A stretch of DNA of 64,000 nt from Anagrus nilaparvatae (GCA_022575985.1 JAKSXM010000007.1:55086501-55150500), one strand, 5' to 3'. Shown: positions 1-12,642, counted from the first letter of the stretch. Program-made: numbers and translations. The notes: generated by a model not told the origin, from the sequence alone.

Positions 1-1470
1 TAATGTTAATGTCAATCAAACTAGTTAAGTAGTGCATAATTTGCATATTCAATCATTTTTTTCTATTTTACTCATATTAAAAAAATAAGTCTCCTAAGCA
101 AAGAGATGAAATAGTTCGTAAAGATGCTGTAACCATTTTGGGGTTTAGTTTATACCTGATTGTAAATAATTTAAAAGAGGCATAAGCTTCTTTACATATT
201 TAAGGGTCTAGAAAGTAAAAAAATCTTAAAAGGGAGCTGATAAACAGACCTACAAAGTCAAATTACTAGTAAAATAGTGATAAATGCAGAAGCAGATACT
301 ATAATATAATCTACAAATTCTTAAAATGACAGTAAATGATTTTTTATGAATAATTCCTGGTAACTTTGGTAAAGGTACACAATATTATTTATCAATTGCA
401 TTCAAGGAGTTTACTACTGGAACATTTAGAGGGTTTTTCGCTTTTGTGGGAAGGAGGTATGAATACTAGATAAACCTGTAAATTTATCATATTAGTCATA
501 TTTAAAGTAAGTATTTGAATGTTGAAGTTGTGAATTGTCATGTTAAGTCATTAAAGCCTAATCGATCATTCTTGGACACATTTTGGAATTAATTCTACTT
601 AGTAATTACTTTAGTGTTGTATTTTTTAAGGATTGTAGGTAAGGCATATTTTAGCCTGAAATATTTATTTTTAAATTAAAATTCACCCGTCCAAGAATGG
701 TCTATTAGGTCCTAAATTTAAAGGCTTGAATTAAGTAAAAAACAAATAATGAAAGCAAAAATTTAGGATCTTCTTGATAAATATTATTATTTATTAAATA
801 TTATTAACTAATTATTAAAAAAAACATTGATTTTCATTTATCAAAAAAAGTAAACATTTTCCATTTTAAAAAATATAAACCTTATTTACTTTAAAAAAAA
901 AAAGAAGAAAAAAAAATTTATGGTACATTTTTGCAATCTCGAATTAACATTATTATATACTTTCGTTTCTTATATAAGATTTTAATTTATAGTAAAAGGA
1001 AATTTCAAAAAGACAAATGAACAGCCGTTAAATCTTGAGCCAATCTGTGTTAAACGTATTTAGAAAATAGTAACGAGCGTATAGAAAAAGAGAAAGAAAA
1101 AATGAGAAAAGTATGTACCTAAAATATAACCTAAAAACCCTTTTTTTTCTTTTTTCTTTATTCTTTTTTTATATATAAACTACAGAGACTAAAGCACTCG
1201 CTTTTCTCTTTATAAATATATTACCTTTTTTTTCTTAACATCCTTTGCTTTCTTATCCTAGTCGTTTTTCTTAACGAATATACATATAGATGCACAATAA
1301 AGTAAGTGTGTGCAAAACTTTATTTTTCTTTCTTTTTTATATCTTCTTTATTTTATACTTCAGTTCTTTTACTTTTTCTTTTAAGATTTCTACAAATATG
1401 TATCTATGTATATATGCGCATTTCTACGAGGAAATCCTTTTTATGAGCACCAAAAATGAAGAAAAAAAAT
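1..1470. other. AT-rich non-coding stretch
   Basis: No gene is visible. The stretch holds long A and T runs (for example around 830-910 and 1140-1170). One short open frame at 1290-1496 encodes mostly Phe, Ile and Leu from T-rich DNA and shows no domain, so I do not call it. Confidence 0.6.
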
Positions 1471-1860
1471 TTACGAGGCCGCGACTGCCACCATGATTTT
1501 CTGATAGTTTGAACCCTATAGAATGCAAAAAAAAGCGTGAACACGAAATCGCCGATGGATGCCAAAAAGATTTTGCCACTTTTATGTCAAAAACCGTGTT
1601 GTTCGTATCTGAGCTACCCCAAATTTTAAAAATAACTTTTTAGGTAAATAAAATTTTTAAAAACTAGGTAAAAAATCTGATTGCCAGGGAAAAATCACTC
1701 CAGAAGAAAAAAAAACTTTTCTATTTCTGATGAAATTTAGTCAAGTTATCGTCAATTTAAGACTTTACTCAAATTTATCTTAAAAAAGATTGAAGTTCCA
1801 TATGGAAAAAAGCCTGTTTTTGAACTTTAAACATGCATTACTCGTTTGATTTTCATCGTA
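1471..1860 (+). repeat. Dispersed repeat family A, copy 1
   Basis: This stretch is related by eye to the reverse complement of 54050-54314. The shared part includes a GC-richer start (ACCACCATGATTT), then GATGGATGC, then ATTGCCAGGGAAAAA, followed by AT-rich sequence ending near CATTACTCG. A third, looser copy lies at 36270-36770. It has no open frame and is probably the remains of a non-autonomous transposon whose ends I could not define. Confidence 0.55.
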
Positions 1861-3436
1861 AAATAATAATTTTTTTTTAAAATTAAGTACTATAAAAAAT
1901 AACCAAAAAGCGTAATGAAAATTTGTTATAAAAAATTAACCAAAAAATTTAAATAAATAAAAAGCAATCGGAAAAAAATTTAAATAAATAAAAAGCAATT
2001 GGAAAAAAATTTTTATGCGAAAGAAAAATAAATGAAAAGCAATTTTAGAACATTTTTGTTAGTAAAAATATCTTTAGGAAAAACGATGTTTAGAAAAAGA
2101 ATTTTAGCAAAAAAAAATTGTAGAAAATAAATTTTTAGAAAAAAAATTGTTTAGAAAAATTGTTTTTAGCAAAAATGTCCCCCCACCGTATTTACCATCA
2201 TTTACTGCTTAAAAAGAAAATGTTACTTTTTTTGGTTTACGTCTTACCGATCTTATTAATATAGAAAACAAGCTTTTATGAATGCTATTTAATGGTGATA
2301 CATGTATACTTGAAAGAAAATAAGGAGTGGAGTTTCCAAAAGGGCTATTATTGGCCTCTTACAGATACCTAGAGACCAATACCTATACCACTCAAAATGT
2401 ATCAGTATTTTAATCTAAGCATTAATCGAATATATATAATTGCCTTACTTACACTGACAAGTTGCAGAGCATAAATTTTGAAAGATTTTTGGTTATCATC
2501 TGTTTTATTATGTTTTATAATTTTTTTGCATTTATTACCTCTGATAAAATAAAGTGTTTTTGAATTTATTTGTAGTCGGTATAACTCGAAATCCTGTCTT
2601 TTTATAATAATAATAACGATTTATTATTTAGGTTATAGAATTTATTTGCGGTCATCTACAGTTTTAGTTTTGAGATTGTTGAAAAATGGTATAAAATAAA
2701 AACTTATTATTTTGTAATTCTGTAAACCAAAAGAATTATTTTTGTTCAAAATAAACTACGTTTTCTGTATTTTATTCTAAAATTTAAAAGTTTTAATTTC
2801 AAGTAAATAAAAAAACTTTTTATCATATTGCCCTATATATTATACATATTATGGAAAATGATTTTTCTATATAAATGCATTCCCAATATATTGTTAACAT
2901 GATCTAAATTTACGCAGATGAGTAAAAAATAAAAATTTATTTATAATACACCAAAATTGTAGTCTAAATTAACAATTCCTGATTAAATAATCAAAATGAT
3001 TTTTTATTGAGAGAAATAGTCATTTTGCTTTCACTTACTTATTTGAAGAAAAAAAATGATGAAAAAATAAAAACATTAAACGCTAATGCTCCAAAAGATT
3101 TATTCACTCACTTAAATATTACGATTCAAACGAAAAATAAACGAAATCAATAAAATTTGTTTCCTTTTCGAAGTTGATTTTACACGTTTGGGTTAATATT
3201 TCTGTACGTTAAGCATAGATAAATTTATAAATACTTTTACCTAAATTTTTTTTTGCCTTGTGAAAACTAAAAATACTATTTTATTGAATGATTGAGTTAA
3301 TATATTACAGTTATTCTCCCATAGTACATCAAATTTTATATGTTTTTATTCAATTTATAAATCTATTTGCAAATTACGTGTATATGAAACAGATATAAAC
3401 ACATGTACAATCATAAAATAGTTTATAAAAAATACA
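1861..3436. other. AT-rich non-coding stretch
   Basis: The region has poly-A and poly-T tracts and short local duplications, such as repeats of an AAATAAATAAAAAGCAAT phrase near 1950-2040. I see no gene or RNA structure. Confidence 0.6.
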
Positions 3437-3438
3437 TA

Positions 3439-4838
3439 TGGGCGATTATTTCTCAACCCGGCCACCCCCCTCTGTCCAAAAAAGGTGGCAACTCTGGCAA
3501 CTTTTCTCAAATTGACTGGAAAAGGAACTAGTTTTTTATTCTCATTGGCCTTTCGAAATCTGCAAATCTACTGTGCTTATTTTAGGCACTGAACGGTGGC
3601 ATGTCCAAATTTAAAAATCAGAAAAATTGAAATATAAATAGATTATCAGTAAGTTTTTTGAAATTTCTTTTTCTTAAAAGTTGTTATTTATTAAAACAAA
3701 GAAAATGAGACAACTTGCGTTGTAAATGGTTGATTCCTTAAAAAGTTTTGTAGGTGCTATGTAGTGTTTAAAAAACTTCAACTTTGGCTGTTGATATCTT
3801 TGAACCTACATATACAAAATAAAAAAGTTTTAGTGCAAAATGCTAGTCTTTTGTTACATAATGAGTGTGCCAAATATCAGGGGATTTGATCAAGTAGTAA
3901 ATTGACTGGAAAAGGAACTAGTTTTTTATTCTCATTGGCCTTTCGAAATCTGCAAATCTACTGTGCTTATTTTAGGCACTGAACGGTGGCATGTCCAAAT
4001 TTAAAAATCAGAAAAATTGAAATATAAATAGATTATCAGTAAGTTTTTTGAAATTTCTTTTTCTTAAAAGTTGTTATTTATTAAAATAAAGAAAATAAGA
4101 CCACTTGCGTGGTAATTGGTTGATTCCATAAAAAGTTTTGTGGATGCTATGTAGTGTTAAAAAAACGTCAACTTTGGCTGTTAATATCTCTCAGTCTACA
4201 TATCCAAAATAAAAAAGTTTTAGTGCAAAATGGTAGTCTTTTGATACATATTTAATGTGCCAAAAAACAGGAGATTTCATCGAGTAGTTTTGAATTTAGC
4301 AATTTAAAGGTTGATTCTGAAACAAATGTTGATCCATTTTGTTAAACGAATTAAAACCTGAAAATTGCTTAATGCGAAACTACTTGATCAAATCCCCTGA
4401 TATTTGGCACACTCATTATGTAACAAAAGACTAGCATTTTGCACTAAAACTTTTTTATTTTGTATATGTAGGTTCAAAGATATCAACAGCCAAAGTTGAA
4501 GTTTTTTAAACACTACATAGCACCTACAAAACTTTTTAAGGAATCAACCATTTACAACGCAAGTTGTCTCATTTTCTTTGTTTTAATAAATAACAACTTT
4601 TAAGGAAAAGAAATTTCAAAAAACGATAATCTATTTATATTTCAATTTTTCTGATTTTTAAATTTGGACATGCCGCTGTTCAGTGCCTAAAATGGGCACA
4701 GTAGATTTGTAGATTTTAAAAGGCAAATGAGAATAAAAAACTAGACCCTTCCCCAATCAATTTGAGAAAACCAAAATCTTTTTAAGTTCCACCATTTTTG
4801 GACAGAGGGGGGTGGCCAGGTTGAGAAATAATCACCCA
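3439..4838. mobile_element. Fold-back TA-flanked element (1.4 kb)
   Basis: The termini are inverted repeats beginning TGGGCGATTATTTCTCAACC on the left, with the complementary end at 4838, and TA lies on both sides (3437-3438 and 4839-4840). The left half holds two direct copies of a roughly 390-bp segment (starting near 3511 and 3901), and the right half holds one inverted copy, so about 460 bp at each end can pair. No open frame is present. The TA borders fit a Tc1/mariner-type non-autonomous element, but no transposase is present to confirm the superfamily. A decayed relative lies at 34089-35261. Confidence 0.8.
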
Positions 4839-5444
4839 TATATAAGCTTTGGAAGAAACTATTATAAGTGTTAAATAAATATCCTTGTAAATAATTTCGA
4901 AAACAAGTAAATAATTGTATAAAGTTTAGCTCGGCCGATAAGCAGGTTTTTTACACTATCAGGCCCTTAAATAGTTTCTCATAGTTTAAATATATACTCT
5001 TCTTTGTTTTAACTAAGATTTGTCGCGCATGCCTACTAATTAAAAAAGTATGCGTGATATAATGTCAAATAGTCAAATCGAACACATTTTTTACGCGTCA
5101 TCAAGTTAGTAATTGATTGGTTTTGCTGTTAATCGTATCGTATGATTTGTATTGTCAAAAATTGTTATGAAAGTGGTGAAAATTGGAAAAGCTAGTTGTG
5201 TTAGAAAAGTCATTGGTCGATTTTCTGTAAAATCTGGTTAAAGTTTTGTAAGGGTTTGGCCAAACCGGGTGACGTGTTGTCGTCCACGAGGAATAAGTGA
5301 TTCCTCAGACGCCTAGTGAGCGTCAAGTCTTTCGGCGTGCTAAAGGCTAACATTTTTTCGTAAAAGTCAGATATTTTAGTTGATAAGGAGTGAATGTGCA
5401 TGACCGTGTGAATAATATTATTTGTATAAACAACAAAACCAATC

Positions 5445-5464
5445 GGTCCTTTTAAGGACCACCA
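5445..5464 (+). promoter_or_regulatory. Histone-mRNA-type 3' stem-loop motif
   Basis: A perfect 6-bp stem, GGTCCT/AGGACC, closes a TTTA loop and is followed at once by ACCA, then by a purine-rich stretch. This matches the layout of metazoan replication-dependent histone 3' ends (6-bp stem, 4-nt loop rich in U, ACCA after the stem, purine-rich downstream element). No histone frame can be read upstream in 5000-5440, so it is either a chance palindrome, the end of a lost histone copy, or an unusual transcript end. Confidence 0.35.
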
Positions 5465-6126
5465 AAAAAGTAAAAACGAAGAACAACTAATTATATAGAC
5501 TCTTGCACTAGAGCTTTAAGTCGTAAATTAACAATAAGCGTTTTTATAAAGTTATATAATATATGAATATATCCAAATAAAATCGCAGAAACAAAATTAA
5601 TGTTTTGATAAAAAGTTTCAGATTTTTGATTTGTTAATTTATTTTATAATTTTAGGTGCTTTAATTTTTTTTATTTCGGGTAGGGGCTTCTAGATTCGAG
5701 TAAAACTAACATAATTTTTATGATCAATTTTCTCAAAAAGTTTATTACACAAAAAAGATTCTTTTACAGTAATTTTATATACTCATAATAAACACAAAAT
5801 TTTTTTTTTTTATTATCTCATTTTTTACGTATGATGAGTTGTCGCTAAAGTTAGTGCCTAAAAAAGAGATACAAATCTGCCAACATCATAACTCGGCTTA
5901 GAATCGTCTTAAAAAAAAAACATCATCAAAAAGTACATGAATTTTTGCAAAAAGTGAACTATCATCAATGAAAAATATTAAAATATAAAAATTAAGGTAA
6001 ATAGTAAAAAGTTGAAACCTGATATCACTTTTGACCCAAAAATGGAACCTAGAGCCCACAAATATGTTCCGATCAGGTTCATTGTAATTCATTTTTTGTA
6101 GAATTTCATAACAAATGCAGCCGCAT

Positions 6127-6148
6127 ATTAATTAATTAATTAATTAAT
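6127..6148. repeat. (ATTA)n microsatellite
   Basis: Five to six uninterrupted 4-bp ATTA units. Confidence 0.85.
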
Positions 6149-6378
6149 GATTATCGCCCACGCACAGGCTTGATCCTCTGTGGGGTACATAATACTATGT
6201 ACTATAGCTAAAAATACGATAATTAAAAAAAAAAAAAAATTGATTAAAAAAAAAATTGAATATAAAATAACTGTAAAAAAATCTTTTTATTCTGTAATAA
6301 TCTTTTTAAGAAAAAAATTAATCATAAAAATTACATAATTATTGTTGTTTTTATTTATATCGCCCATTATTTTGTAAT

Positions 6379-6438
6379 ATAAATCTTTGATTCTTGTTTT
6401 ATAATGACCAGGATATAAAACAAGAATCAAAGATTTAT
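6379..6438. repeat. Perfect 25-bp-stem hairpin
   Basis: Two perfectly complementary 25-bp arms (6379-6403 and 6414-6438) are separated by a 10-nt loop, ATGACCAGGA. The arm contains AATCTTTGATTCTTG. It resembles a tiny fold-back element or a small-RNA hairpin; no family can be assigned. Confidence 0.85.
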
Positions 6439-6994
6439 ACATAAAAATTACGTTATTTTCTTAGAACGCATCCTTAATAAAAATTTGGAAAAAGACATTG
6501 ATTACTTAAGAACTTCTATTTGTAGTTTAAAAGTTATTTTCAAATTGTAGAAAAAATGAAAACAATTAAAAAAATTGAAATTTCAAGAATTATTGTGATT
6601 CTTTAATGAACGCTGTAAAGAACAAACATTTTTTTATTTTCTTTATAATCTGAAACGTTTTTTTGTGAACAATTTAACTGATAAATTTTTTAAAATATTT
6701 TTTTGTAGATTTTATTTAGTTCGATTTTCTCATATATATATATGGGCACGTCCAGGGAAGAACGACCAGCCGAAAAATAAAAAATGAAAAAAAAATTTTT
6801 TTTGTGTTGTTTTTTACCTGAGATTTGTGAAACCGCTCCTATTTTAGACTTCCTGATGCATTATTTTGATATACGGCTGCTCCAAAGTTGGATTTTTTCA
6901 TTTTTTTGATTTCAGCTGCCCAGTTCAACCTAAAATAACTCTGAACCATTTAACTTTTTATATATACATATGATTGGGAAAAAGTTTTATTTTT

Positions 6995-8660
6995 ACCTGA
7001 ACTACTAAAAAAAAAAAAAAAATTTCCATTTTGACTTATTCCACATTTTTTTCTCCTCGACGGTAGCTTTCAAACATCCAGAAAATTTGTTTCGCCATGA
7101 TTATTTTCAACTTTTTTCTTCTCAAAATTCACTTCAAAGGGTCTAACTTACATCCTGAAAGTCCTGAGATGTGATAGGCAATGATCGGTCCACAATCTCA
7201 ATTGTCTCAAATTGTCTCAAATCTCCACAGTCTCAAAACTTGGTTCTTCCGTTTTCCTAAAAATCCATAAAAATGTTAAATATTAAAGCGTAAAATCATT
7301 AAAATACTAAATTTAACCTTACCAAATGATTTCTTCTGTTAAATCTTCACTATCAGGACCACATAAACTTGTTGAAACATATCAATAGGATCATCTAACA
7401 TTTCTGATGCTAAAACACCCAAGATCAGCCTCGCGTCAGCATCCAAAAATAGAAAAAAACTGAAAAAAAAATGATTCTGGTTAAAAATAACTACAAAAAT
7501 AATTATAAACTATTAAAAAAGACTGAAAAATATTTAAATTAACTTACCAAATATGTTTATAAGCAAATTAGAACTTTAGAACTCCATGCTGACAAAATCT
7601 GGAACCTGGAAAAAAAGTTAAACAAAGAGATTAATTCTTAAATTTTTAAAAAAAGTTTCATAAAAAAATTTTATACTTATCTGATCTATATTTTCCTGGT
7701 GCAACTTCATCTTCTTGATATAAATTAGTACCTGAAACAAATAATTAACAATAATTAACAACAATATGTGTACATATTATACCAGTTTTTTATAAAATTG
7801 AAATTATAGCAGAAGACAAAATATTGCAATCAAAGTCTCCTACATTACCTGAACTACTAAAAAAAAAAAAAAATTTTCCATTTTGACTTATTCCACATTT
7901 TTTTCTCCTCGACGGTAGCTTTCAAACATCCAGAAAATTTGTTTCGCCATGATTTTTTTCAACTTTTTTCTTCTCAAAATTCACTTCAAAGGGTCTAATT
8001 TACATCCTGAAAGTCCTGAGATGTGATAGGCAATGATCGGTCCACAATCTTAAAACTTGGTTCTTCCGTTTCCCTAAAAATCCATAAAAATGTTAAATAT
8101 TAAAGCGTAAAATCATTAAAATACTAAATTTAACCTCACCAAATGATTTCTTCTGTTAAATCTTCACTATCAGGACTACATAAACTTGTTGAAACAAAGC
8201 AATAGGATCATCTAACATTTCTGATGCTAAAACACCCAAGATCAGCCTCGCGTCAGCATCCAAAGATAGAAAAAAACTGAAAAAAAAATGATTCTGGTTA
8301 AAAATAACTACAAAAATAATTATAAACTATTAAAAAAGACTGAAAAATATTTAAATTAACTTACCAAATATGTTTATAAGCAAATTAGAACTTTAGAACT
8401 CCATGCTGACAAAATCTGGAACCTGGAAAAAAAGTTAAACAAAGAGATTAATTCTTAAATTTTTAAAAAAAGTTTCATAAAAAAATTTTATACTTATCTG
8501 ATCTATATTTTCCTGGTGCAACTTCATCTTCTTGATATAAATTAGTACCTGAAACAAATAATTAACAATAATTAACAACAATATGTGTACATATTATACC
8601 AGTTTTTTATAAAATTGAAATTATAGCAGAAGACAAAATATTGCAATCAAAGTCTCCTAC
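6995..8660. repeat. Direct duplication, about 852 bp x2
   Basis: Both units start ACCTGAACTACT (6995 and 7847) and run to the phrase AAAGTCTCCTAC. They are nearly identical. The first has an extra short TCTCAAATTG repeat block near 7200 that the second lacks. The inverted third copy covers about 8738-9546. Confidence 0.85.
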
Positions 8661-8844
8661 TCATGGGAATTAAAAGAAACCAAAAAGAAACTACTTTATC
8701 ATTTGTTGGTTTCATATTTTTTTTTATGCATTCCTGCATGAGGAGATTACAATATTTTGTCTTCTGCTATAATTTCAATTTTATAAAAAACTGGTATAAT
8801 ATGTACACATATTGTTGTTAATTATTGTTAATTATTTTTTTCAG

Positions 8845-9398
8845 GTACTAATTTATATCAAGAAGATGAAGTTGCACCAAGAAAATAGAGATCAGATAAG
8901 TATAAAATTTTTTTATGAAACTTTTTTTAAAAATTTAAGAATTAATCTCTTTGTTTAACTTTTTTTCCAGGTTCCAGATTTTGTCAGCATGGAGTTCTAA
9001 AGTTCTAATTTGCTTATAAACATATTTGGTATGTTAATTTAAATATTTTTCAGTCTTTTTTAATAGTTTATAATTATTTTTGTAGTTATTTTTAACCAGA
9101 ATCATTTTTTTTTCAGTTTTTTTCTATTTTTGGATGCTGACGCGAGGCTGATCTTGGGTGTTTTAGCATCAGAAATGTTAGATGATCCTATTGATATGTT
9201 TCAACAAGTTTATGTGGTCCTGATAGTGAAGATTTAACAGAAGAAATCATTTGGTAAGGTTAAATTTAGTATTTTAATGATTTTACGCTTTAATATTTAA
9301 CATTTTTATGGATTTTTAGGGAAACGGAAGAACCAAGTTTTAAGATTGTGGACCGATCATTGCCTATCACATCTCAGGACTTTCAGGATGTAAATTAG
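8845..9398 (+). pseudogene. Intron-bearing coding remnant inside fold-back element
   Basis: Four exon-like blocks (8845-8899, 8971-9028, 9117-9253, 9320-9398) each follow a pyrimidine-rich tract ending in AG, and the first three are followed by GT-type donors. Block 3 reads DADARLILGVLASEMLDD and then, after a 1-bp frameshift, PDSEDLTEEII. It joins in phase to block 4, which reads ETEEPSFKIVDRSLP and ends at a stop at 9396. Block 1 has an in-frame stop here, but the 7847 copy on the other strand reads through (APGKYRSD). Block 2 is not open throughout. I do not recognise the protein. It is probably a captured host-gene piece or a relic of the element's own gene, not functional. Two further copies sit on the minus strand at 6995-8660. 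Confidence 0.5.
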
Positions 9399-9795
9399 AC
9401 CCTTTGAAGTGAATTTTGAGAAGAAAAAAGTTGAAAAAAATCATAGCGAAACAAATTTTCTGGATGTTTGAAAGCTACCGTCGAGGAGAAAAAAATGTGG
9501 AATAAGTCAAAATGGAAATTTTTTTTTTTTTTTTAGTAGTTCAGGTAAAAATAAAACTTTTTCCCAATCATATGTATATATAAAAAGTTAAATGGTTCAG
9601 AGTTATTTTAGGTTGAACTGGGCAGCTGAAATCAAAAAAATAAAAAATCCAACTTTGGAGCAGCCGTATATCAAAATAATGCATCAGGAATTCTAAAATA
9701 GGAGCGGTTTCACAAATCTCAGGTAAAAAGTGACACAAAAAAAAATTTTTTTTTATTTTTTATTTTTCGGCTGGTCGTTCTTCCCTGGACGTGCC

Positions 9796-10352
9796 TATAT
9801 ATATATAAAATCAATCAAACGCCTTTTGCTTTAAATTTGCAAGTATAAAATTGAAAAAAAAACTGCTTTCCAGAAAGTTAAAGAGAAAAAAGTATAAAAT
9901 ATTTTTAGATGTAAAAGAAAGAGAAAAGCGAAAAGCGATAAAAATGGGTGAAAAAAATAAATGGTTGGCGGCACCTGAGCAAATTCATTTCTAGAAAATG
10001 CATATAGACTCTTGTATTATTGATAATGTTTTAAGTTCCCAATTTGATAATTTAACAATTTAATCACAAAATATTGTAATTATTTCGTCTGTTTTTATTA
10101 CACTATTTCATCTATATTTATTTTATTCTTACAGTTTCTCATTTTTTTGCGTATATTTCTGTTTAAATAAATAAAAAAAATGTTTAATTACATTTTTTTC
10201 GTTTACTTAATTTTTGTATTTGCAAAATATTGATGAAAAGAAACATAAATTTTTTTATGTCTTCTAAAAAATAATTATTATATCTAAAATAAATTTATTT
10301 ACTTTCTTGATATTTTTTATAGGAATGAAAAAAAGAAAAATATATATATATA
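9796..10352. other. AT-rich spacer
   Basis: AT-rich sequence between two fold-back elements, ending in a (TA)n run. No gene or structure is visible. Confidence 0.6.
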
Positions 10353-11763
10353 TTAGACTGTGTCATATTTTTTATTTTTCAATATCTTTTGGCTTCCCCC
10401 ATTTTTTTCGAATATTTTGGTCATAAAAAACCCCCAGCTCCAAGGATTTTGATTTTCGATTTTTTTAACCTGTGCCACCGAGCACTTGAAGTTTCCCATT
10501 TAAATCACATGGGAATTTTGGGTTTTTAGCTATACAAATTTTTACAAAATCCAAAAAGCTTTTTTAAAAGATAATTTTTACTGAAAACATACTTTTATAT
10601 GTTGTAAAGACATGCAAAAAGTCCTGCATTCATTCAAAAAGGAATTTTGGGGCTAGAAACGCAAATTTACATGTTGGCTCAATCTTATAAAAGAGGGTTT
10701 TTTGGTAATTTTCGATAAAACGCTACAACCTCAAAAATAAACCAAAATACTTCTGGATAGTCCACTTTTTTTGGTGTAAATGTCACCTTTCAAACGACGC
10801 AAACCGTGTATTTTTTATCACTGATTCTCTCACTGCTGTAGTCAATTAACCTATTGGTAATTTTTGACCCGAAAGGCCCAATTTTAAAATTTGTTTAAAT
10901 TGCTGCCAAAATTGTAATTTTCGACAAAATTGAGTTTTATAGGCTTTAAAAGTTTTCTGCAAGCTTCAAGTTTCCAAAAATTTTTTACTCGTCTCTTTTC
11001 TTTAAATAGTTTTTAAGATATCGTTTTTCAAAGTAAATGATAAAAATTGATTTTTTTTTAAACCCTGAAATTGGGACTATGACTTTAAATTATCATCTCT
11101 GGTTAATTATTTATTGAAAAGCAGTGAGTAAAAAATTTTTGGAAAACTGAAGCTTGTAGAAAATTTTTAAGACCTATAAAGCTCAATTTCGTCAAAAATT
11201 ACATTTTTGACAGCAGTTTAAAAACATTCAAAAATTGGTTATTTTTAGTCGAAAATTACCAGTAGATTAATTGACTATAGCGCTGAGAGAATCAGTGATA
11301 AAAAAACGCAGTTTACGGCATTTGAAAGGTGATATTTACACCAAAAAAAGTAGACTCTCCAGAAGTATTTTCGTTCATTTTTGAGGTTGTATCGTTTTAT
11401 CAAAAATTACCAAAAAACCCTGTTTTATAAGATTGAGCAAACGTGTAAATTTGCGTTTCTAGCCCCAAAATTCCCTTTGAGATGAATGCAGGGCTTTTTG
11501 CATGTCTTTGCAACATATAAAAGTATGTTTTCAGTAAATATTAGCTTTTGAAAAAGCTTTTTGGATTTTGTAAAAATTTGTATGGATAAAAACCCAAAAT
11601 TTCCATGTTATTTGAATGGGATGCTTCAAGTGCTCGGCGGCACGGGTTAAAAAAAATCAAAAATCAAAATCCTTGGAGCTGGGGGTTTTTTATGACCAAA
11701 ATATTCGAAAAAAATGGGAGGAGCCAAAAAATATCGAAAAATAAAAAATAAGACACAGTCTAA
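10353..11763. mobile_element. Fold-back TA-flanked element (1.4 kb snapback)
   Basis: The ends are TTAGACTGTGTC inverted repeats inside (TA)n. The palindrome continues almost unbroken: the left half to about 11010 pairs with the right half from about 11105, leaving a spacer near 100 bp. No open frame is present. If transcribed it would form a hairpin with roughly 650-bp arms. It has no transposase and is probably a MITE-like or fold-back derivative. A degenerate, partly similar sequence occurs near 46130-46460. Confidence 0.82.
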
Positions 11764-11765
11764 TA

Positions 11766-12640
11766 TATATGTTATTTACAATTCTGGAAATAAATTTAAT
11801 TATAAATTTAATTATAAATTTATAATCCTAGGATTGTACAAAATTTCCTTGTAAATTCCTAGGAGTATGTAATTTATTTTGTACGATTGAGAAATTTTCA
11901 AAATATAATCCAATTGAAAGGAAAACATCTATTAAAAATTTCAAAAATAATGTCATATTTGATATATTATCGAACATAATATTGTATCTCAGTCTTCAGA
12001 AAAATATAAGTGAATTCCACCTTATCTTTTTGATACTTTAAATACTACTTTATGCTTGACAAATAAGTTTACAAGAATAATCTATTGTTTTTGGATCTCT
12101 AAATTGTTCCAAACTTTCAGGGTATGTAAATGAAGATAAAACAACGTACTTGTTACCAAAAGCTTTTTTATATGGGCTTTGTAAGTCAAAAAAACAAATG
12201 GTTACATGCTATAAGATTGAGCTTCTTAGTTTCTCTTTAATAATAACCTTGAGACTTTATTTTTTTACTAAAAACTTTCAACTAGGCTAAATTCAAATAT
12301 TTTTGGCCTGCATCTGACCCTGGTTCTGCATGAAACCATCCTAAACTTCATTTCCACTAGGAAATGTTAAAATAGGTTCCATAGGACTCAAAAGTTTAGT
12401 ACGAATTTGCCAAGGAGAGTTTTATTCGAAACTGGGCATTACTTTAACTTTTTTTCCGTAGGCTTTACAACCGTTGGGTATTTTAACTTGGGCACTGATA
12501 ACAATAATATTCTTTGAGAATTCTATATTAAAAAGTAAAGTATAAAAATGTAACATAGGTTTTAAAAAAAAGTGACCTTGGCTACTAAACGTATACTTAG
12601 TATTTTTGTTAATGACTCTATTGCTCATAATTTTTAATAA
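11766..12640. other. AT-rich non-coding stretch
   Basis: No gene is visible. A short minus-strand open frame at 12422-12628 has no recognisable domain and no supporting signals. Confidence 0.6.
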
Positions 12641-12642
12641 TA

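Larger units (their letters stand above)
4841..6742. other. AT-rich intergenic stretch
   Basis: No gene was found. Between about 5010 and 5400 the base composition is less AT-rich, but all frames are interrupted. Three small features inside it are listed separately: a histone-type stem-loop at 5445, an (ATTA)n run at 6127 and a perfect hairpin at 6379. Confidence 0.6.
6743..9795. mobile_element. Large fold-back element with triplicated segment (3 kb)
   Basis: The ends are inverted repeats containing GGCACGTCCAGGGAAGAAC, set in (TA)n on both sides. The outer arms (about 6743-6994 and 9547-9795) enclose two direct copies of a roughly 850-bp unit (6995 and 7847) followed by one inverted copy up to 9546. 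The units carry an intron-and-exon-like coding remnant, read on the minus strand in the first two copies and on the plus strand in the third. There is no transposase, so the element is non-autonomous. TA borders suggest Tc1/mariner-type movement, but this is inference. Confidence 0.8.

Noticed and set aside
1290..1496. 68-codon plus frame
   Set aside because: Translation of T-rich DNA, Phe/Ile/Leu-rich, with no domain or supporting signals.
5160..5440. A histone gene before the stem-loop
   Set aside because: All plus-strand frames contain stops and none resembles a core histone.
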